A stretch of DNA of 64,000 nt from Neolentinus lepideus HHB14362 ss-1. Taxonomy: Eukaryota > Basidiomycota > Agaricomycetes > Gloeophyllales > Gloeophyllaceae. Numbering within the stretch: position 1 is the stretch's first letter; each line of letters starts with the position of its first letter. Shown here piece by piece: positions 24,416 to 35,700 of the stretch. The position numbers and the translations under genes were made by a program. The notes below the pieces were generated by a model, which did no database searches, had not been told where the DNA came from, and saw only the letters and a program-made list of their open reading frames with translations. Location: NCBI GenBank assembly GCA_001632425.1, contig KV425593.1, positions 4,257-68,256 on the forward strand. Reading direction: 5' to 3'.

Positions 24416-25908
24416 TGCAATAGATTATGTACCTGCCTCGATGGTCGAGGATAAGGTGAAAAATATGATGTTGTTGCCTCGTTCCCTTTCATTTCGAACC
24501 GGCGGTGGATGGAAAATTCGCATATAGGACAACGTTCTTCGTGACATGGGAATCGTGACTGGCCCTGATACAACTTATGCTGAGAGGCTTTCCTTTTAAT
24601 TACGATCGCTCATTGGTTGGCTCTCCCAAAATATCGAGACAATGCGATACATTTATACTCAACCTTACAATCCGGCGCAATCGCATGCGCAGTAGTTCTC
24701 GCACGATAAATACGCCTCCAAGTCGCGTATCTGACCTAGATCGTTTTGTCCCTTCCGGACGAATCGCAAGTGTAAGGAGTGAGACTTAGCAACGAGCGGG
24801 ATGTTTTGACAGCCTCGGAGGGACATGGATACGTGTATGGGAGAGAATGATGGCGCAGCATAATAACTGATCAGCCACGGATCTTGCAGCGATCGGGACG
24901 GAGGCAGGTATTCGGATATTCAACGTAAGGCTGCCGCCACCAACTGCCAGTCTGCGAAGCACTGACGCCGACAGCGCATAAGAGACTGGCGAATGGAGCT
25001 AGAGAAGATGGCTTTTGTACGTAGTTGACGGGTGTTCTTTGGTGTCGGATCAGTTGGACAACATCCGAAGACGGGGCTGCAACACATCTATATGTTCACT
25101 TACCTCAATCGATGACTAGGATGTGCATATCGCCGAGGACAATATATACGAGCCTCTGTCTGGAACAAGGACTCTACAGAAGATAATTCTGCGCAGAAAG
25201 GATCCTCCCTGTGCGTTTGAAGAGAATGGCATCTAGCTGTTCAGCTAACTTTGATTTTGAATTTGGTATGCATATGCAGCTTGTCGTTTCTGCGCGTATA
25301 ATTGGGTCCACAATGCCTCGAGTGTCACGTTAGAGCGACACTGTGACAGCAGCGGGACCGGGGTCACGTTGCAAGAGCTGTCTCATTCGCACCTCAGCCT
25401 CAGTCCTCATCCGCCAGTAGTATAGTCCTCCTCAACCAGACATCTTGCGCGTCGGCGACGATATTGGCAAGTCATAGCAGAAGAGAGTAATAATCTGAGG
25501 TAAGAACGCGACTCACGCGACAAGTCATTACGCGCTGCACAGCCCCGGTGAGAATTCGTGGCGGTCGTTGCCGTAACAAAAAGACCGAGACAAAAAGCTT
25601 TCAAGAACCTCCGAGCACAGCCAAGCGACACGAAAAGTACTCTGAATCTTTGATAGCAACGCTGCAGTTGTGTATAAAGAACGTCGAGAGAGAGAGGACG
25701 CAGACACTGTCGCGGAGTCCAGTCTGCGGACCCACAACCGCCCACATCCTGCAAAGGAACTGCAGAGCCACAGGTTTGGGGCAGACAAAGTCTAAATCTA
25801 GGTCAAGGGCTTCTCACAATCTCTAGATTCAGTTTCACGCCTCGCGGTGGCGGTCAGAATTGCATATACAACGGACTATATAAGACTTTGCGTATTGTCT
25901 TCTGTTGC
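24416..25908. other. Intergenic region, 1.5 kb
   Basis: No supported gene. Short open frames at 25407-25830 lie on both strands without domain signal. The last 35 bases hold a TATA box for the next gene. Confidence 0.5.
25877..25884 (+). promoter_or_regulatory. TATA box before the F-box-like gene
   Basis: TATATAAG sits only 25 bases before the ATG at 25909. With usual spacing, transcription would begin close to that ATG, so translation may instead start at the next in-frame ATG, near 25996. Confidence 0.5.
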
Positions 25909-27339
25909 ATGTTTCCCCTCACCGCCCACCACAACGCCATCGAGCGTTTTGCCTTCGAGGGCGCACTCACCACCGCCTCGTTCTACCTAGCAAATATGGG
26001 TCTACTGAACTTCAAGCCCTTCACGTCGCATACTCGGGTAAGTGGCTTCAGTCTGGCAGAAGTGGGAAGGTTACCGAGATTTCATGGCATGGCATAGGCA
26101 ATCTCTCATGACATTGTACTGGATTTGAAGGTAGCACTCCCTGCTCGCAAACCGCGGCCCCAGCGCCCCCAGAGGAAAGCGGTCCACCTACCAGTTGAAA
26201 TCATCATGCACATCCTCGAGGCAGGATATTTCAGTGACGAGTTCAAACCGGACGATCAGCTCCTCCGAAACTGCGCACTAGTCTGTCGCGTATGGTCAGG
26301 CCCCGCACAGAAGCTTCTATTCCGTAGTGTCACCTTGAGGGATCAGTTAGCCTTCGATTCATTCAAGCTCGCAATTGACTCCTCCTCGGATAAAGGCACT
26401 ATGCTCGCCGACTCTGTCGTCCGGATGCGGGTTGTTCTTGACCACAACCAGCCTGGCCACCTCTCCGAAACATCATTCGCCAGGGCTGTTGCGTCATGTC
26501 CAAAGTTGTATGAACTGGGTTTGTTTATATATGGCCGCGGCCCCTCAGGTGGCTGTTCTGGCATCGGTAATGATGTCCGAGATAGCATTGTCGATTCGAC
26601 TCTATCGCGACCATCTCCTTCGTTCTCTAGGAATACACTGTCCCGGCTGCGTCTCGGGCCGCGGATCGCCGCGCTGCAGTATGGCAGTTCGTGCGCGGAC
26701 GATGAATATTTGTTCCAGCTCCTGGACGTGTGGCCGTCGGTGAGGTCGCTGGAAGTGCGAGGTGTACCTCCTCAGCTCCCCGCGACCGCGTCGATATCCT
26801 ATTCTGGTGCGCTGGAAGAGCTGCACATGAATTTCCAGAGCAAGCCGTCTACGGACTTTATGAACTGGCTCCTCCAAAACTCGGGCAGGAGCATGCGCAT
26901 ACTCGATCTGGAGCGCGAGCCGTCAAATGACCTGCTGGAGCACCTGGTAGGCCGCCACGCCTCTACCCTGGAGTCGCTCGCGCTGCCCTCCTGTTGTTCC
27001 CGAGAGTCCGCCGCCGTAGTCGGCCAGTGCGAGAAGCTCAAGGAGTTCAGGGTCGAGCACTCCCTCGGGACACCTCTGGTGTATAAGATGCTCCCCGAGG
27101 GGATCCAGCACGTCGCGCTGGGTGTGGACAGGGACACCCCGCTCGAGGCCGTCCTGAGCATGGTCAAGACGCGGGACGAGCTCCAGGTGTTGACGCTCCA
27201 GGTGTGGGAGGGCGGGCTCAGGCACCCGGCGATGCCGAGCTTGAAGATGGAGTGCGCGGCGCGGGGGATCGAGTTGCGGATCACGCGCGATGTGCGGGTG
27301 TTCCGCACGATGATTGTGAGTGCCGTTTTGTTTGAGTAG
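25909..27339 (+). CDS. F-box-like protein with leucine-rich C-terminal region
   Basis: Exon 1 (from ATG 25909, or from an ATG near 25996) ends FKPFTSHTR and joins over an intron (26038-26130; GTAAGT...GAAG) to a long exon with stop at 27339. The F-box-like core is HLPVEIIMHILEAGYF, then LRNCALVCRVWSGPAQKLLF with RSV, the form seen in hundreds of agaricomycete F-box proteins. The remainder is Leu-rich and likely forms irregular LRRs (SCPKLYELGLFIYG; VRSLEVRGVPPQL; LEELHMNFQ; MRILDLERE; LESLALPSC). Such proteins may recruit substrates to SCF ubiquitin ligases, but the target is unknown. Codons in the second half are strongly GC-ending. Confidence 0.75.
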
Positions 27340-27955
27340 GTGTGGCGCGGTGTGCTGAGGTGATTTTGTGGGAGTGTAGCGCGGCGACCCGGTGCCTTCT
27401 GTATCGTTCCCGAGAATGAAGTCCCTGTCCAATGTGCAGCACATGCGGGCAGTCAGCTTGTAAAATCAGTCACCATCCTCATCGTTGTTGTCCGGTCCAA
27501 GCGTATCCTATCCTATTTTCAGCTAACGACATTCCCATTATCACGCTTCGCACCTGTATCCATCTGCCACACACACCTCATCACGATGATTTCAATTGCA
27601 TCTGCATCTATATCAGTATCAAGACACCGCTTCATTCTGTTAATGACACTTACGACGTTGGTTGCTGATATTCATGGCCTCCTGACTTTTTGGTTGCTCT
27701 GTTTGTTCGAATATAATTGGTGACTGCTTCCGCCGCCGAAGCTTGGCTGATCCGTCGGATTGCTAGGTTTTGCTTCGTATCGATGATGTAATAGACTATT
27801 ATCTTGATTATTTGTCATAACTTACATGCACTACTTTGAATCGAGTTTTCACGGCTTAATGCCGCTGGTGTCGAGAAACACATCTGAGTCAGTTACACGA
27901 CCAGACCATCTATGGGACAATTACCAAGGTATAGGATATTCAATGCGAATTATCA
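27340..27955. other. Convergent intergenic region
   Basis: Tail-to-tail spacer between the F-box-like gene and DUF6533 copy 3. It is pyrimidine-rich around 27470-27600. No gene seen. Confidence 0.5.
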
Positions 27956-29532
27956 TTATACACCATCTTCCACCGTCTCCACCAAAAACGCCTCATCCTC
28001 CTCATCGCCCAATATCCCAGGCGGCGCCGTAACGATCCTAATCCTCGTTGTCGGATCGAGCCACAGCACCTTGCGGGGTGCCCTGCTAAGCTCGTAAGTG
28101 CTCCGGTTGTCGACCTCGACCCAGAGCTCGCCCTCGCGGGCGCCCTTTGTCCACTGGATGCGGCTCATCTCGAGGTTGCTGAGGATCCAGGAGGGGTCGG
28201 TGCCGAGGAAGGCGGAGAGGGAGCGGATGCTGAACATGAGTCGCGACATGACGGCGGAGGTCGCGGCGGGCATGAAGCTAGGTAAGGGGAGTTAAAAGGC
28301 TGGAAGTAGTTGGGGAAGGGTGGCTGCACTTACGGAGCGAAGCGGGCTGGGATGGACATCTGGACGGTAGGAGATCAGTTGGAAAGGACATGCTGGGAGC
28401 TGGAACGTGAATGTACCTCTGGATTGCCAGACAACGCACCGAGTGTAGTGAATACTGTCGACGCTGAAAGGTTTATGTCGGACGCCGGTATAACTTTGGA
28501 TAGCCTTTCGCTTCTTACCGAATATGACAGAAAATACCATCGCTCCCCTGGCAATTGGTCAGCTCGTCTCCATGAAAATATATAGATCAATTTGAGTGAT
28601 GCACTTACTCTCTCAGCACTCTGTTGCGTAGCCACCTCCCATCTGTCGAGCGCCTTCTTGGGATGAACGCGCGCACGACAGTCAAGATGAACAGCGTGGA
28701 ATGGACTACGAGCGCAGGGATCCAGGCCTTTCCGCTGTAGAAGTGCAGACTCTTAGGTATGCGCAAGTAGTTCGCGAGCAATGCCCATTGCACGACATTA
28801 TAGACCACCGATATGCAGACTATACCCCACTTGACGTACGTTGAGGATGTGAACATGTACCAGAGGCGGACGGCATGCATTACTAGATCTATGGTGATTA
28901 ATGACTCCGAGAGGAACAGTTAGGTACTAGGAACCTTCGGTTGTCGTTAACGTCAAACCAGTAAGGACAGTTATTGATATTATTCTATCATGATGTTAGA
29001 GGGCGGATGCTGACAACAACAAGAATGTTGTATACATCTGTCAACGTAGGATGTTATCTTGCACGTCAACATATTTGGCTAGCGCTGCTTACTGAATCAG
29101 ATGCGGCCCTGGCACATAATACTACGTCGCATTAGGTGAATCATCTACGGTAGGCTATTGAGCGACGTTGACTCACCATGAAGTATTAGACTACGGTAGA
29201 GATATCATCAAATGTTACGATTCATGGGGACAGCAGCTTACCCTGTTACAGACAAAGGAATGTATCGGTTCTTCAGGTGTCTTTAGCCCTAGTAAGACGC
29301 TGCAAATGAACTGTCTTCACCAAAAAAAAGAGAATGCGTGATAGTGTCCATGGTCCACTCCAAAAGAATTCTATCTGTTGCGGTATATCAGAGATGTGCC
29401 AAAGAAGTCGAGCTGAGAGGTTACCTCCATATCAAGAGTGATGGCGTACTCCCATAGAATCATGGCAAGCACAGCGACGGCAAAGTATAGTGCATTCACA
29501 TCCGCGACTTGATAGTCTTGAGAGGGGTCCAT
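27956..29532 (-). CDS. DUF6533 multi-pass membrane protein, copy 3
   Basis: ATG at 29532 (MDPSQDYQVADVNALYFAVA) leads into the first helix and ILWEYAITLDME, the DUF6533 entry motif. Several short exons follow across 28900-29370 that I could not join with confidence. The long exon 28880-28605 reads MHAVRLWYMFTSSTYVKWGI, further helices, and ALVVHSTLFILTVVRAFIP, ending NRVLRE. The last exon (28273-27956) has MSRLMFSIRSLSAFLGTDPS, ILSNLEMSRIQW, GELWVEVDN and an acidic tail. It lies in the same orientation as copy 4, about 830 bases away. Confidence 0.75.
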
Positions 29533-30359
29533 TTCATGACGCTGAGAGGGAAAAAGAAGATACAAGCTCTGCTGTCCATCCACAGCGCCCTTTTGTCCGC
29601 GTCTATTCACGGACCCCAGATGTTTTGAGCATCTGGAATCTTTGATTGATAGCTATAGGAGACTAGAAAGAACCGCAGAGCATAATTACACGATGGCCTT
29701 CGGAGAGCGATAGAATCCATCCATTCCCCAAGGTTAACGTTCCCGCGACCGGGATGTTCTGCGAGTTAATGGAAACGACTATAGGATCAGGAGTAATTTC
29801 AAGGAAGCTTAAGATCACTTTCCCATTCATACAGAGTTAAAACAGTGGTAGGAGCGTGGGTAGGCTAGAGATGTAATCATGATATAGATGAAGCAGTAAG
29901 CACAGGGATGTTTGCCATAGATAGCGAGCCCATACCTCGACAATAGAATCAGACTTGGAGCCGAAACTCTGGCTGACATTCCGCATTGACGTTGGGGGTT
30001 AGTGTAAAGGCGCCAAGCCAAATGAAACCAGGGGCTCAAGAGGTAACACGATATAGACCAGGCAAAGAGAGCAATATCAGTCGTGTCTAATCATAGCAAA
30101 GGCACTCCGCAGTTAGCTTCAATTTCATTGATGAACGCGGGTCCAATATTGAACTTCATGCGGCACTTCGCAGCTGATCTCCGCAGTCGGACATTCATGG
30201 CGAACAGATGCAATACGACTGAAGCTCGTCGGCCGATATACCCAGTCTGTCGAATGTCAAATGTAACACGGATGCTCCGAACATCGCGTTAACAATTTCA
30301 GGGGAAACGAGACAACAAACGTACAGGATCAAGCGTCGAGCCCTACATCACAACTTACT
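29533..30359. other. Spacer between DUF6533 copies 3 and 4
   Basis: Promoter of copy 3 and terminator of copy 4. No further coding region was supported. Confidence 0.5.
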
Positions 30360-31969
30360 TTATGGAGAATCCAAATCGAGATCATGTTTTGATACATTAA
30401 TAACACCCAACACGCCTTCTTGTGCCACAAGCGTCTCAGTAGGCGTTCTGACGACGCCATCCACTATCGTACACGAAGAGCTCAGCCATTCAAGTTGACG
30501 ATCGCTGGTATTCGTCAGCTCGTAGTCATCCGCGCCGACATTGTCCACATCGACGATGAGTTCGCCGTCGCGCACGCCATGTCGGAAGTGCATCCGGCTC
30601 ATCTCCAGATGACTGAGGAGCCATTCAGATTCGGTGCCTAGGGATGCTGAGAGGGAATGTATGCTGAACATTAGGCGGGACATTGCGATTGAGGTCATTA
30701 CGAGGAATAATCTGTGTGTAAATCGGGGGTGAGCAGTTTACTCTTCTTGCAAAGGACGCCCTAACTGTGAGTATCTTGCAGGTGTTGACACCTAGGCAGG
30801 CTCGTGCTTAGCTATTAAACAAGGAAAGGGTGAGACTCAGCCTACAAGCTGGTTTGATTGCAACGCAGCTATCGTTGTAAATGCTGTCGAAGCTGGTGGA
30901 AGGTAAGGGAGGCGGTCTCGGTATACACGAAGGACACTCACCAAATGACGCAGAGAAGAATAGGAAACCGCTGCGCGAATGGTCTCTTAATGATTCTGAA
31001 ACAAGAAGATAGTCTCAACAACACTCACTCCTTGAGGATGCGATTCATCACCGCCCGAGCGTCTCCGGACACAGGTTTGAAGAAGACTGCTCTCAGGATA
31101 GTCATGCCGTAGAGGACGGAGTGCACGATCAAAGGCGGTATCCATAGTCGCCCGTTCGTCAGTTGCGAATATTCGTTATGCAGCCATAACCCGACGATCG
31201 CGAACTCTGTGGCGGCGTACGCGACCGAAAGAGCGAGAATCGCACATTGAACGTATGAATTGTGTGAGAACATGTACCAAAGCCGCAGTGCGTGCATAAC
31301 TAGGACACGCTGAATACTGCATGGTGTAACATACGAATGAGACGTACCTTCGACTGCTGTCAAGATGACTGTAGTGATTATTGTGGCGAAATCGACTCTT
31401 GGCCGACATTAGCACCCACAACCCGTTTCACAAGATAGTGTCTCACAGCTAGCAGATCATCCTAGTCAGCATCCTCGTTATCTGGCACTTCGCAAATGAG
31501 TACTCACAGGCATCAGGAACACTCCTGTGCTCAGAAAGTATACTATGCCTGGGCATTGTTAGCAGCCACCAGGAAGTTCCCTGGAACGTCCGTACCGTGT
31601 AGAGCAATTCTACGACACGGCCGATTTAGTCAAAGATTATGGGCGTCTGTTGATATCAAGGACGCACATAGCATTAACGATAGTAAGGTAGCGATTCTGC
31701 AGGTCTTCGTTATCTGCTACGGTCCGCAGCTGGTTCTGTATGAACCTACCAGAAGAAACAAAGCTCTGGATAGACTCCAGTGACCGACCCAAAAGTACTG
31801 AACCTGGAGTTCCTTTAGCGCTCCAAAGCTATGCACAATCTCTGCAACACACCTCCTGGTCGAGAGTAATGCAGTACTCCCAGTAGACCAAAGCGATGGA
31901 AGCGACTTCGAGATACAGAGCGCCCGGAATGCCTTGGGCGATGTCGTTCAGCTCTTGACCGCCAGACAT
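30360..31969 (-). CDS. DUF6533 multi-pass membrane protein, copy 4
   Basis: ATG at 31969 (MSGGQELNDIAQGIPGALYL) runs into a helix ending IALVYWEYCITLDQE, with the intron donor right after as in the other copies. Short middle exons are unresolved (31400-31850). A long exon (about 31300-31025) reads VMHALRLWYMFSHNSYVQC, helices, LIVHSVLYGMTILRAVF, ending NRILKE. The last exon (30698-30360) has MSRLMFSIHSLSASLGTESE, LLSHLEMSRMHF, GELIVDVDNVGADDYEL and a longer Val/Thr-rich tail. Its closeness to copy 3 in sequence and position suggests a local duplication. Confidence 0.77.
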
Positions 31970-32770
31970 TAGAGGCAGGGTCTTGAGAACATAGGTAAAG
32001 GTGGTAGTCTTCCTCCAAGCCTGGCCACGACCTTATTGTCAGAATACAGCAGTATACCCGGCGGTCATCAGGTGACTGATGAACGGGCTTCTATGCCAAT
32101 GGTCAACTGGAAGGCCGGCTGCTCAGACATCAGCGATCTTACTCCCAGGTGTGAACCGATTTCCCGGGATCGCGGTTTGCAATCAATGGAGGCTAAGTTT
32201 CATGGCGCGTGTGGGCATCTCCTTTCTCAGGAGTTGGCAAAGCTGATTTGGATTACAAATAACAAGATCACCGCCTTCGCCCAGGTAGAACAAGTTACGT
32301 TGGATACTTTGTTGCACAATCGTTACAATTGTCAGAGAAACATCGCATAGTTCCGGGGGAACGTGATGGGAGGATCAGAACCACACAAGAGGTCCGATAT
32401 GGCTCGTAGTCCCTTTCATACATCTCCTGGTAATTCGAGCAACGTTTTCGAGATGCAAGACGACGAAGTGCTAGGCCATTGCAATAGTAGAAGCGAAGCC
32501 TATTTCCTGCAGGTGCTTTGAGGCCTCGAGGCGCCACAGACGCGCGACGCGACTTTGCTTCCGCTGTCACTGCCAGTAGCTGTCACCACCGTGACACCGG
32601 CTGGCGGTCTCGATATATGTTCCTGAGAACAGTCTGCCTTGGTTTTTGTATAATATTGACAGAAACCCGACAGCTCTCTCCTGAATCTATCTCTTGCACC
32701 CACCTTTTGTCCTCGACATTCCGGTCCCCTCTCGCAACGACCACCAGAGCCAGCGTGACAGATCATCGCG
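31970..32770. other. Divergent intergenic region
   Basis: Lies between the heads of DUF6533 copy 4 and the RNA-dependent RNA polymerase gene. The 70 bases before 32771 are pyrimidine-rich, as is common at fungal transcription starts. Confidence 0.5.
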
Positions 32771-35700
32771 ATGTCCACAACCGACGACGATGATATGTGG
32801 GGATCGATGAATGAGCTTGACTATAATGAAGTCGATGAGATGCTTCAAGCTGGTGAGTTCCTATCTAGTAGCGTCTACAGAGTGCTCTGCGGATTATACG
32901 TGTTGGCTTCGCGACTCTGAGAACACGTCAAGTCGTCAACTGTTCCCCCGGACATGTTGGTTGACGCAGATGAGCTGGATATGCTCAGGCTACTCTCAGG
33001 AATGAACTATATTGCGTCATGGACGATCTATTGCTTTCAAGATGTTTCCAGACTAGTGTTGGGAGACGATGCATGTCCCTTGTGGTTCGATGACCTAACA
33101 GTGTCTCGGTTCAAGGTTGAAGATCTCTTAGACTCTCTTCTCTGGTGGACGATCTGAGAGAAGTGTACAATTAATCTTCTCACTCTATCTTTTATCTTGC
33201 ACAAAGCAGCGTCCCCAATCAAGTCACCCGTACGTCTCGATAGCAATGGTATTGATAGCCCCCCGGCCCGGATACCTGCAGCAGTAAAGCGACCAACTGG
33301 ACGCACATATCGGGACAGAAGTAGGAGCACAGACAGAGTCTGTGAGTTACATTCAGACAAGTGTAAATAACGGTCATCATCTGAGTCGCTCGCAGCCCGC
33401 CATTCTGCGGTATCGAAACTGCCCAAGCCTCTCAAGATCCCGAAAACCCCTCCGCCGAACGAGAGAATATCGTCTCCTTCCAAGATGACATTGAGTCCGG
33501 TAAAGATGTTACCTGACGAGATGCAAATAGAAGAGAAAGAAGGTGCGCTGTCTCATTGACCCTTTCTGGTATACTTCATTTAACCATGGTGCAGTCATCG
33601 CCAGTAGGTTTACGTGCCCCTCCTACTATTGATGGCGTATATCATTTCCGCTCGACAGTGGTTGACACCGACACTGAATCATCCGATGTGTCAACAAGAC
33701 ATTCTTCGCTGTCACTCTTCGATTCCAGGACCACATCGATGAAACACATGGGATCTGGCGCCCCCGGACCATCCCAGACTTCCGTTGCGTCACCTCGAAA
33801 GCTAGACTCGATGTGTCCCTCTCGTTCCGATCTTAAGCCAGGATCGTCGACGAAGCCGTGGCGAATAAATCTGGACTATCCAGAGTCCTTGGATTTTTAT
33901 GACCTGCCCAATAAGAGATCACCTACCAAGTTGAAGCAGACAGTTCCTGATGACCCTGAAAATTTGAACCTGCCCGCTTCGCCTGACCAGCCATCGCCCC
34001 GCAAATTGAGGCGGACAGCGCTGAGTCCTCTTAGAAGTCCCGACAAGTTGGAACGGCTCAACTTACCCGGTGTTCGTATCTTTCCCCATCGAAAGGAAGT
34101 ACCCCTTACAGATGTATTTGATACGCCACAGTCGAAGCCATCAGCTGGAACAAGGTCTGGGGCAGTTCTGCCTTCGTCGCCTGTCAGAGCCTGTACCACC
34201 CCGTTCGCGGACAGGTCGCCCATTCCTGGGCGGTCAGAGGCTTTTGTGCAAGGACCTTCATCGAGGATACCAGCTGCAACACCGACACGTCCTCCTAGCC
34301 CGGAGAAGCACTCGGCGCGTAAACCTGCGGTCCGTCAAAATATAGCCCGGTCGTACACTACTGGTGATATCCCTCGTCACAACGGGCCACTAGTCCCGGC
34401 TTCCTCTGTATCCGGTCCGACATCAGACAATGAACTCGATGGCACAATAAGGAAAGTCTTTGGCGGCCAAAGTATGGCTCTGGAGCAGGTGATAATAGTA
34501 CACTCCTCTGAGCATCAAAGAGAACTCGAGCAGCTCTCTTGGGGTGTACAGTACGAGCTTGCCAGAGGCATAACTTGCGGCCAGTGGACCTGGGATAAGC
34601 TAACTACGGCGAAGTTGCGACAATTAGTAGGGCCCAATGTGGAGACGGCGCACAAAGTAGTCCCCGTAATGCGAGGCCGGTCCGTTCCTGAGAGAAAGCC
34701 CTCGGCCTCTGCGATCTGGTACGTGCTTGCAAATGGTCAGATCCTTTTATTGAACAACCACCAGGCGGGAGATGGATAGGGAGCAGAGTGCCATCATGGA
34801 GAATGTAGGCCGTGGCTTGGGTCTAATGGGCGATTACGACGACCGACCGAATTGGTATGGCGGCAAGATTCAGCAAGTGGCTCGCTTACGGAAAGCGGAA
34901 AAGGACGGTGACTTACCATACGTCATATTCCTGGATAAGGTCGAAATGCGACGATCCAACCGTGCTGCTCGCTTTCTGGGCTCACGACGGTTGCTTGCAT
35001 TACATGTGCCGGATAAGCTCCTGAGCGCTGAAGGCGATGAAATCCGGGCCTTTCTTCAGCGCAAGTTTATTATACTAGGTCGTACGTTTATCCCTTTACA
35101 TGCCAAGGATGAGAAGTTGTACATGGTGGAAACATCTGAGGATTACGAACGTGAGCCGAATCCCCAACAAGGCGACGACAATCGGCTGTCCTTCGATGAG
35201 CTGCTACGATTATTCAATCCGCTCGCGCTAAACGCCAAGCAGGTTCGTGGCTCAAAACTATTGAATTTTCTGAAGAATTCGGATGACTGACTGTCCCAAT
35301 AGCCCATTAGTAAATGGGATACTCGTTTAGCTTTATCATTCTCAACCTCGGTTCCGGTGTTGAATTTCGATCCTCAGCATATTCGCTTCATCGACGACGA
35401 ATGTAAGCGTAATTTATTTTACTCACGAGGAACTCTATCAACAGGCTTTTCTGTCTTTGGCTAGTCGCAACCGGAGTGGATAAAGCTTCGGCTACTACAG
35501 AGCAGACCATGACAGACGGATGTGGCTTCGTGAATGCCGCTGCCCTGTTAGGCATCCAGAGGCAAATGGGATACAACAACTCACCAACGGCAATTCAAGG
35601 GCGTATCGCTGGGTCAAAAGGTCTCTGGATCCTACATCCAGATCCTGAGCACCGAAAGCCAAACGATCCTCCTAGGATATGGATTCGAGCCTCTCAGAAG

